DNA of 11,815 bases, from contig JAIEQQ010000105.1 of the NCBI GenBank assembly GCA_019747615.1, positions 1-11,815 on the forward strand. Reading direction: 5' to 3'. Shown here piece by piece: positions 6,321 through 11,815 of the stretch (position 1 is its first letter; every line of letters starts with the position of its first letter). This DNA is from Phycisphaerales bacterium. GTDB lineage: Bacteria; Planctomycetota; Phycisphaerae; Phycisphaerales; UBA1924. The position numbers and the translations under genes were made by a program. The notes under the pieces were generated by a model. It was given only the letters and a program-made list of their open reading frames with translations, had not been told where the DNA came from and searched no databases.

Positions 6321-8303
6321 ATGCGCATCTCATCCACGGCCGCGGCGATCGCCGCCATCCTCGCCCTCGCCGGCGCAGCGTCCGCCCAGTTCACCCCGGG
6401 CCCCTTCGCCGGGCCGTACACCGTGCCGACCAGCGGCACGTTTCAGTCCATCGATCTCAACGGCCCCGCGGCCGTGAACGGCAACTACACCTTCGCGTCG
6501 GTGCAGGCCAACTGGGGCTTTGACGTTGCCAGCACCCAGTTCCCCAACGACATCCGCATGGCGTTGACGAACGCCGCAGTCAATGGTGTGTCCGCGGTCC
6601 CCGGGGCCACGACGCGCTTCTGGAGCGGCTTGAGCACCGGCGGCGGCGCGCCGTCGTTTGCGCTCGGCTCCGCGACGCCCAGCCCGATCACGTGGGATGT
6701 GAATCTTGAGACTCCGTTTGTCGCCAACGGTGCCAATCCGCTGCACATGGCCTTCCGCACCAGCTGGCTCAGCGGCCAGCCGGTCAAGCTCAGCAACATC
6801 ACGATCACACTCTCGACCTCGGTCCCCGGCATCCCCAACGGCACTTGCACCACCGCGTCGGACATCACCGCGACGCTCGCCGGCGCGCTGACGGGCCCGG
6901 ACACCAACACGATCCTGCCGTCGGTCCTGGCGGTCGGCGGCTCGAGCACCGCGATCGGCTTCCCGGTGTTCAGTTGCAACTCGACGGTCACCCGCCCGGT
7001 CTTCTATAAGTTCAACCCGCCGGCGACCGCGCCCTATCGCGTCACGACGTGCACCAGCAACGGCACCATCAACTCGATGGGCAACAACATCATCGGCATC
7101 TTCGAGGAAGGCCCCGGCGGCGCCTGCAACGGCGACCTGACCCAGGTCCTGTGCTCCACCACGACCTGCACCGGCGGCGCGCAGTCGCTGCCGACGGTCC
7201 TCGATTCGAGCAAGACCTACTTCGTCGTCGTCGGTCGCACGGGCACCAGCCTGCTCGGCGCCAATGAGAAGCGCTACCAGCTTCGCGTCGATCGTCTCGC
7301 GCCCCTGCCGGCGTGCACGATGACCGAGACCGAGCCCAACGATTCGAAGACTACCGCCAACGCGGTGACGCTCGCCGCGGGCGGCGTGATCTGCGGAACC
7401 ACCACCGGCGCTTCGGCGTTCAACCCCGTCGGCGATATCAGCTCGTTTGACCACTACAAAGTCCAGCTCCCCACCGCCCCGGGGATCAAGCGTTATCGCC
7501 TGACGCCGAACTCCTTCACGCCGGGCCAGTCGGTCGAACTGCTGGGCGTCTCGCAGAGCGCCGGCGTCATCGGCACGACGCTCTCGGTGCTGCAGAGCAC
7601 CTCGTTCCTGCCCAGCGCGGTGACGCCGAAGTACATCCAGTTCTACGCCTCCGGCGACGCGACGACGGCCGACGCCCGCAGCGTGCAGATCCGCATCGGC
7701 GGCGGGCCGACGACGTCGCTGCCCTACGCGGTGCAGCTCACCAGCGAGGATGTCGTTCCGGCGGCGCTGAGCCGGACGCTCAACCCCGGCAGCATCACGA
7801 TCACGACCATCGGCCAGACTGGCGGCACGCAGGTCGACACCGATCTCTGGATCCTGGATTCGAACTACAACGCCATCGCGAACTTCGGCAACGACGACGC
7901 GACCGGCCCGACGAGCCTCGGCTCTCGCCTGACGCGCACGTTCGCGCCGGGCACGTACTACATGGCCATCAGCAAGTCGAACCTCGCCCTGCGTTTGAGC
8001 TCGCCGACGGACGACAACTATCGCGCCGCCCCGGTGCCGGATTTCACGGGCATCATCGCCTACGCCGCGACCACGCTCTCGACGACGCCGGCGAACGTCG
8101 GCTTCAAGATTACCGACAGCGCCGGCGATGTCACCACCGCGGCCTCTGTCGCCCTCTGGGATGTCGCCTTCTTCAAGCTCGACATCCCCCCCCCCCCCCG
8201 CCCCCCCAGCAAACCCCCCGACAACGCCGACCCCAACCGCGCCCCCCGGCCGCCCAACGGCCTCCCCCGCGGCCCCAACAACGGCGGCCCCCCAGGCGAT
8301 TAA
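6321..8303 (+). CDS. Exported protein, paralog of upstream gene, dockerin-like end interrupted by TAA
   Basis: The open frame gives 660 residues. The start is secure: GGAG (6311-6314) lies six bases before ATG 6321, which opens a signal peptide ending GAASA with cleavage after Ala22 before QFTPGPF. Residues 23-173 match the neighbour's N-terminal domain (GPFAGP, ITWDVNLETPFVANG). Residues 176-331 form an extra beta domain, absent from the neighbour, with several Cys and a YFVVVGRTG strand. MTETEPND (334-341) opens a module parallel to the neighbour's, including DTDLWILDSNYN. From residue 622 the sequence turns into Pro-rich text and stops at TAA 8301-8303, exactly where the paralog has the Tyr of ADYN. 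The same frame then resumes the expected dockerin-like repeat to TGA 8466-8468. The true gene is probably 6321-8468 (715 residues). Function is unknown; it is predicted extracellular. Confidence 0.8.
   Translation: MRISSTAAAIAAILALAGAASAQFTPGPFAGPYTVPTSGTFQSIDLNGPAAVNGNYTFASVQANWGFDVASTQFPNDIRMALTNAAVNGVSAVPGATTRFWSGLSTGGGAPSFALGSATPSPITWDVNLETPFVANGANPLHMAFRTSWLSGQPVKLSNITITLSTSVPGIPNGTCTTASDITATLAGALTGPDTNTILPSVLAVGGSSTAIGFPVFSCNSTVTRPVFYKFNPPATAPYRVTTCTSNGTINSMGNNIIGIFEEGPGGACNGDLTQVLCSTTTCTGGAQSLPTVLDSSKTYFVVVGRTGTSLLGANEKRYQLRVDRLAPLPACTMTETEPNDSKTTANAVTLAAGGVICGTTTGASAFNPVGDISSFDHYKVQLPTAPGIKRYRLTPNSFTPGQSVELLGVSQSAGVIGTTLSVLQSTSFLPSAVTPKYIQFYASGDATTADARSVQIRIGGGPTTSLPYAVQLTSEDVVPAALSRTLNPGSITITTIGQTGGTQVDTDLWILDSNYNAIANFGNDDATGPTSLGSRLTRTFAPGTYYMAISKSNLALRLSSPTDDNYRAAPVPDFTGIIAYAATTLSTTPANVGFKITDSAGDVTTAASVALWDVAFFKLDIPPPPRPPSKPPDNADPNRAPRPPNGLPRGPNNGGPPGD
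8186..8300 (+). other. C-saturated anomalous tract inside the coding region
   Basis: The tract opens with 14 consecutive C (8186-8199), one G, then 7 C (8201-8207), and continues with repeated C5-C6 runs up to the stop codon. In-frame comparison with the neighbour's dockerin-like repeat is ungapped: Arg627 (CGC) falls on conserved Cys482 (TGC), and NNG, the Asp before Tyr, and the following NLFF/NVFF-type block and Cys all keep their spacing. The differences are substitutions, mostly to C, plus apparent C-to-A changes in runs of A (AAA at 8211-8213 and TAA at 8301-8303). The pattern looks like smearing into homopolymers. Confidence 0.8.
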
Positions 8304-8468
8304 AACCTCTTCTTCGCCAACTTCTTCGACTCGCTGCCAGTCTGCGACATCGCCAATGACAACAACTCACCCCTGCCGCCCTTCGGCACACTCACCACCA
8401 ACAACGGCGTCACCGAAGCCGACTACAACCTCTTCTTCGCGATCTTCTTTGATGGCTGCTCGCTGTGA
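8304..8468 (+). pseudogene. Cut-off C-terminal remainder of the second exoprotein (in-frame after TAA)
   Basis: Directly after the TAA, in the same frame, come 54 codons and a TGA. They encode NLFFANFFDSLPVCDIAND and then NNGVTEADYNLFFAIFFDGC-type sequence, matching the last 58 residues of the neighbouring protein almost position for position. No start codon or ribosome binding site serves it, so as the sequence stands it would not be translated. Restoring TAC for TAA would join it to the upstream frame with Cys675 and Cys713 at the expected positions. It is either a genuine nonsense mutation or a sequence error. Confidence 0.8.
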
Positions 8469-8476
8469 GAGGCAAG

Positions 8477-8541
8477 GCACTGGGCATCGGGCACTGGGCA
8501 TCAGTTGATCTGCTGAAGGCTGAAAGCTGACAGCTGATGGC
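8477..8541. repeat. Composite heptad repeat, two families in one register
   Basis: Nine consecutive 7-bp units plus GC: GCACTGG, GCATCGG, GCACTGG, GCATCAG, TTGATCT, GCTGAAG, GCTGAAA, GCTGACA, GCTGATG. The first four belong to a GCAYYGG-like family and the last four to a GCTGANN family, joined by one transitional unit without loss of the 7-bp phase. It begins 9 bp after the TGA at 8466-8468. Confidence 0.85.
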
Positions 8542-8600
8542 TTCCCCGGCAGCCGTCCCGCCTGCCTGCCGCAGACAACCATTCGCGAGAGACGAGATCC

Positions 8601-8628
8601 AAACCCCGGCGCACCCGCGCCGGGGTTT
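8601..8628 (+). terminator. Strong intrinsic terminator
   Basis: A perfect 12-bp stem (AAACCCCGGCGC at 8601-8612 with GCGCCGGGGTTT at 8617-8628) encloses the loop ACCC, and the T run continues to 8630. It lies 133 bp after the exoprotein TGA at 8468 and 72 bp before the tRNA gene, so it most likely ends the exoprotein transcript. The T run is at the + strand 3' side and only three A precede the stem, so it should act mainly on + strand transcripts. Confidence 0.85.
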
Positions 8629-8638
8629 TTCGTTCGAA

Positions 8639-8666
8639 GCTGAAAGCTGACGGCTGAACGCTGAAG
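8639..8666. repeat. GCTGANN heptad repeat upstream of tRNA-Ala
   Basis: Four 7-bp units in register: GCTGAAA, GCTGACG, GCTGAAC, GCTGAAG. They belong to the same family as units 8512-8539, from which they are separated by the terminator, and to the inverted copy after trpB at 643-674. Confidence 0.85.
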
Positions 8667-8700
8667 GCCGCCGACACGCGGCATACGCTTGCCTCCCTTC

Positions 8701-8773
8701 GGGGCGATAGCTCAATTGGTAGAGCACTAGCTTTGCAAGCTAGGGGTTACGAGTTCGAGTCTCGTTCGCTCCA
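8701..8773 (+). tRNA. tRNA-Ala (anticodon UGC)
   Basis: A full cloverleaf can be drawn. The acceptor stem is GGGGCGA (8701-8707) with TCGCTCC (8766-8772) and discriminator A at 8773. The D arm is GCTC/GAGC. The anticodon stem CTAGC/GCTAG (8727-8731, 8739-8743) carries the loop TTTGCAA, with anticodon TGC at 8734-8736. The T arm is ACGAG/CTCGT around TTCGAGT. The third acceptor pair is G-U, the G3:U70 identity element of alanine tRNAs, which confirms the charging specificity. The 3' CCA is not encoded (TTT follows), so it must be added by nucleotidyltransferase. No convincing promoter is visible, because a heptad repeat occupies the -35 area. Confidence 0.97.
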
Positions 8774-8891
8774 TTTGGCCGCGGGCCCACGCCCGGCAGA
8801 CCCCAACCCCACCCTCACCCGCCCTCGCCAGGCCCGTGACTTCGCAGAGCCTCAGTCCCGGCGTCATCACTCGCACAACTCGCGTCCACGC

Positions 8892-10412
8892 TCACTTCGA
8901 CGGCTGGCCCGACGGCTGGCCGGTGGTCTCGATCGCGGTCCCGGGTGTGCTCTGGTTGGGTTGAGCCGCGCCTCCGGCGCCGTCCCAACCGCCGCCGAGG
9001 GCTTTGTAGATCGCGACGTACTGGCGAGCGATCTCGCCCTGCGACTGGGCCTGCGCGTCTTGGAGCTGGAAGAGCTGGCGCTGCGCGTCGAGCACCGCGT
9101 TGAAGTCGGTGAGGCCCTGCTTGTAGAGCTCGCTGGAGAGCTCCACGGCCCGCTGCCCCGCGACCACCGCGTTCGTCAGCGACTCACGACGCGTGCGCTC
9201 ACGCGAGAATGACACCAGCGAATCCTCGACTTCTTGGAACGCGCCGATGACCGCTCGCTCGTACTGCGCGAGCAAGGCCTCGCTGCGGGCGGACTGCGCC
9301 CGGATGTTGGCCCGGATGCGCCCGTAGTCAAAGACGTTCCACGTCAGGCTCGGGCCGACGCCGTAGCTCACGCTGGAGGCATCGAAGAGCGAGGCGAACT
9401 TGCTGGTGTTCCAGCCGACGCTGCCGCCCAGCAGCACGCGCGGGAAGAGATCACCGGTGGCCACGCCGACGCGGGCGGTCTGAGCGGCGATGGCACGCTC
9501 GGACGCTCGCAGATCCGGCCGGCGGCGCAGCAGCTCGCTGGGCAGGCCCGTGTTCAGAGCATCGTTCACGCTGGGGATCACGCCCGGGGCGCTGAGTTCA
9601 TCGACGAGCACGCCGGGGTTACGCCCTAGCAGCACCGCCAGCGCGTGCATCGAGCGCCGCTCGCTGGCCTCAAATGCCGGGATCTCCGAGCGCGTCGTCT
9701 CGACGTTGGCCCGAGCGCGGGCGACATCCAGCTCGCTGGTGAGGCCGGCGCGGAATCGCGAATCGGCCAGCCCCAGCGTGTCCTCCTGGGTTGCGACGTT
9801 GCCGCGTGCGATCGCCAGCCGTCGCTGTGTCGTGCGCAGATCGATGTACGTGCGGGCGACCTCGGAGCTGACGATGACCATCACATCGGCGGCGCTGTAC
9901 TCCGCCGACGCGACCTCGGCCTCCGCGGCCTCCACGCCGCGCGCCACGCGACCGAAGAAGTCCAGCTCCCATGTCGCGTCAAAGCCGGTCTGGAACAGGT
10001 CGTACGAGCTGCCATCGCGGAACGCGGCCCCGCGGGCGGTGCCAGTCGTCGTGCTGTCCTCGCGGCGCGAATACCCCGCGCTCGAGTCGATCGTGGGCAG
10101 CAGGCTCGATCGCGAAATCTGCCGCAGCTCGCGCGCTTCGCGCACGCGAGCCATCGCCTGGCGGAGTTCCAGGTTCCCGGCGCTGGCTCGCTCGACCAGC
10201 GCGTCGAGCTTCGGGTCATTCAGTCGCGTCCACCACTTGCGGAGGTCACCGGCGGTTGCCGCGGGCGACTCGGACCACGCCGTCGGCGAGTCGATCACCG
10301 GCTCGACGTAGTTCGGCCCGACCTTGCAGCCGGCCAGCGTGAGCAGCGCCAGGCACGAGAGCGAGCCGACCAATCCCGGAACGGTCAACACATGAGTCGC
10401 GGATGTTCGCAC
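8892..10412 (-). CDS. Outer-membrane efflux lipoprotein, NodT/OprM type
   Basis: The outer-membrane channel of a tripartite export system: a trimeric beta-barrel with a long periplasmic alpha-barrel that carries drugs or other small molecules out of the cell. The GTG at 10412 is chosen because GGAG (complement of 10421-10424) lies eight bases upstream; a GTG at 10421 in the same frame would add three residues. The protein has 506 residues, close to the family norm of about 460-500. A signal peptide ends in the lipobox LAGC with Cys29, followed by the NodT-typical KVGPNY. Two repeated helical halves follow, with family motifs WELDFFGR, ELLRRRPDLRASE and WNVFDYGRIRANI, and a Gly/Pro/Thr-rich tail. 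It lies 85 bp downstream of the adaptor gene on the same strand, so the two are probably co-transcribed. Its substrate cannot be told. Confidence 0.94.
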   Translation of the reverse strand: MRTSATHVLTVPGLVGSLSCLALLTLAGCKVGPNYVEPVIDSPTAWSESPAATAGDLRKWWTRLNDPKLDALVERASAGNLELRQAMARVREARELRQISRSSLLPTIDSSAGYSRREDSTTTGTARGAAFRDGSSYDLFQTGFDATWELDFFGRVARGVEAAEAEVASAEYSAADVMVIVSSEVARTYIDLRTTQRRLAIARGNVATQEDTLGLADSRFRAGLTSELDVARARANVETTRSEIPAFEASERRSMHALAVLLGRNPGVLVDELSAPGVIPSVNDALNTGLPSELLRRRPDLRASERAIAAQTARVGVATGDLFPRVLLGGSVGWNTSKFASLFDASSVSYGVGPSLTWNVFDYGRIRANIRAQSARSEALLAQYERAVIGAFQEVEDSLVSFSRERTRRESLTNAVVAGQRAVELSSELYKQGLTDFNAVLDAQRQLFQLQDAQAQSQGEIARQYVAIYKALGGGWDGAGGAAQPNQSTPGTAIETTGQPSGQPSK

Positions 10413-10497
10413 GAAGAGCACTCCAAAGAAGCGCGGCTCGCGTTCGCGTGGCCACGGAGAATCACGTTCTTCAACGACGAGGCAAGGCCAACAGTAA

Positions 10498-11646
10498 TCA
10501 GTTCGACGCCGCGGCGGGCGTGGGCGACCCGACGCTCGCCGGTGTTGAGACGCCGATCGGCTCGGCCTCGATCCGCACGTCCACCTGCTGCCCGACGAAC
10601 GCGGGCATCGCCGAGCGTGGGAACGAATAGACCACCTGCAACACGCGCGTGTCCACGCGCTCGGTGCTGTCGCCGGTGAGCGATCGCTTGGGGATCACGA
10701 AGGGCTCGACGCGGACGAAGGTCGTTTCGTCGGTGCGGATCTGCGGGTTGCCGCGCAGCGAGACGCGAGCCTTGGCGCCGGGCTTGATCCGCCAGGCGTC
10801 GTTCTCGTCGACATCGACTCGCACGTGCAGCAGGTCGGTGTTGCCAACGAGCATGGCCGGCGTGGCCAGGAGCCCGGACTGCACATACTCGCCGGCGCGG
10901 GTGTTCTTCTGAAGGACCTCGCCGCTGACCGGTGAACGGACGATGAGCCGCTCGATCTCGGTCTTGGTCGCCTCGACATCGGCCTCGGCCTGCTTCACCA
11001 GGGACTCGGCCTGAGCCACTTGCGCACCGCTGATCTCAAGCTGCGCGCTCCACGCGCCGGCCAGCAACTGATCCAGCGACGATTGCGCTTCCAGCACGCG
11101 CGCTCGCGCCGTGACGACCGCGTTCTCGCGCCGCGTCAGCTCCTCCTGCACGATCGCCCGCTTGTCCGGCACCTCTTGCATGAGGTTCAGGATCTTCTCG
11201 GCGTCCAGAAGCTGCGCCTTGGCCACCTCAATACGCGCCCGCGCCGGGGGGACATCCTCCTTGCGAGGCAGTTGCTTCTGCTGCGCCAGCTCCGCCTTGG
11301 CAATCGCCACCTGACGACGTGACGCCTCCGCTCGCGCTTCGCGGATCACCAGCTCGCTCCGCAGCGAGCGATCATCAACGCGGAAGAGCGGGTCACCCGC
11401 GTTGACACGCGACCCAGCTTCCACGAACACCTCGACCACGATGCCAGGAATGTTCGTGCCGATCGCGATGTTGCGCGTGCTGGCCTCGAGAATCCCCGAG
11501 CCGGCGACCGAATCCGGGAACGGCGATCGCGCCGGCTCCGCCAGAGCCTTGCCCACCGGTCGCTCGGCGCTCTGGCTCATCACGGTGTGGATCGCGAACG
11601 CGAAGCCCGCCACCGCAACCAGCGGCACAATGATCGTTCGAAACAT
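10498..11646 (-). CDS. HlyD/membrane-fusion-family periplasmic adaptor subunit
   Basis: Bridges an inner-membrane pump (RND or ABC type) to an outer-membrane channel. It has 382 residues. The start ATG (11644-11646) is supported by AGGAG (complement of 11654-11658) seven bases upstream. An N-terminal hydrophobic segment (5-20) anchors or exports it. The first lipoyl half is at about 61-91 (NIPGIVVEVFVEAGSRVNAG), followed by a long Ala/Glu/Arg-rich coiled-coil hairpin (about 95-232), the second lipoyl half (ERLIVRSPVSGEVL, 232-245), a beta-barrel segment (VRVDVDENDAWRIKPG, 275-290) and a Pro/Ala tail. The long hairpin and the GAWSAQLEI stretch recall adaptors of ABC exporters more than AcrA, but this is judged from memory. 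It is followed by the outer-membrane channel gene. No pump gene is in the window. Confidence 0.92.
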   Translation of the reverse strand: MFRTIIVPLVAVAGFAFAIHTVMSQSAERPVGKALAEPARSPFPDSVAGSGILEASTRNIAIGTNIPGIVVEVFVEAGSRVNAGDPLFRVDDRSLRSELVIREARAEASRRQVAIAKAELAQQKQLPRKEDVPPARARIEVAKAQLLDAEKILNLMQEVPDKRAIVQEELTRRENAVVTARARVLEAQSSLDQLLAGAWSAQLEISGAQVAQAESLVKQAEADVEATKTEIERLIVRSPVSGEVLQKNTRAGEYVQSGLLATPAMLVGNTDLLHVRVDVDENDAWRIKPGAKARVSLRGNPQIRTDETTFVRVEPFVIPKRSLTGDSTERVDTRVLQVVYSFPRSAMPAFVGQQVDVRIEAEPIGVSTPASVGSPTPAAASN

Positions 11647-11667
11647 GCGAGAACTCCTAGGAAAGTC

Positions 11668-11815
<148 letters not shown>

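Noticed and set aside
6330..7454. A 374-codon open frame on the minus strand
   Set aside because: It lies opposite the second exoprotein, is dominated by Arg/Gly/Ala/Asp in the manner of a complement shadow in high-GC DNA, and has no recognisable domain. The plus-strand frame has a signal peptide, a ribosome binding site and a paralog.
8186..8207. Poly-C frameshift or phase-variation switch
   Set aside because: The reading frame is the same before and after the tract and the distance to conserved residues equals that in the paralog, so no bases are missing or added in this sequence. A switch at other lengths cannot be excluded but nothing here shows it.
8774..8800. Possible terminator between tRNA-Ala and the convergent channel gene
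   Set aside because: Only a short imperfect CGGGC/GCCCG stem is visible and there is no T run on either strand. The rest of 8774-8891 shows nothing I can support.
8733..9212. Open frame on the plus strand overlapping tRNA-Ala and the channel gene's 3' end
   Set aside because: It starts inside the tRNA and runs antisense to the well-supported outer-membrane lipoprotein; it has no domain or ribosome binding site.

Overview
The window looks like chromosome of a planctomycete, most likely of the Phycisphaerae/Phycisphaerales. Three things point there: very high G+C with C/G-ending codons; two secreted proteins ending in a Cys-spaced, dockerin-like repeat (NNGVTEADYNLFF...FFDGC); and spacers filled with degenerate 7-bp tandem repeats. 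The taxonomic call is an inference from family resemblance, since no 16S or similar marker is present.

Layout. Positions 1-1555 (+) hold the tail of trpB (5' end outside the window) and complete trpA, the two subunits of tryptophan synthase, separated by a 127-bp spacer that carries two unrelated short tandem repeats. Next on the + strand come a lipoprotein-type methionine sulfoxide reductase B (1646-2479) and a conserved uncharacterised protein with faint BshC-like motifs (2587-4032). Two paralogous exported proteins follow (4314-6038 and 6321-8303), each with a signal peptide, a shared N-terminal domain, EPND-type beta modules and a duplicated dockerin-like C-terminus. In the second paralog the C-terminus is interrupted by an in-frame TAA that lies inside a strange C-saturated tract. 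The rest of the repeat (8304-8468) continues in the same frame.

A composite heptad repeat, a strong intrinsic terminator (8601-8628), another heptad repeat and a tRNA-Ala(UGC) gene (8701-8773) fill the following spacer. The minus strand from 11646 back to 8892 encodes two parts of a tripartite efflux or secretion system: a HlyD-type periplasmic adaptor and then a NodT/OprM-type outer-membrane lipoprotein. No inner-membrane pump is seen, so it should lie upstream of the adaptor beyond the window or elsewhere. The window ends inside a heptad array of at least 21 units placed directly upstream of the adaptor's ribosome binding site.

The gene content itself is mostly ordinary. The parts that reward a second look are (i) the C-saturated tract that breaks the second exoprotein, which an ungapped comparison with its neighbour shows to be substitutions rather than a frameshift, and (ii) the heptad arrays. 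Repeats of quite different sequence share a 7-bp period, and in two places one family passes into another without losing register.
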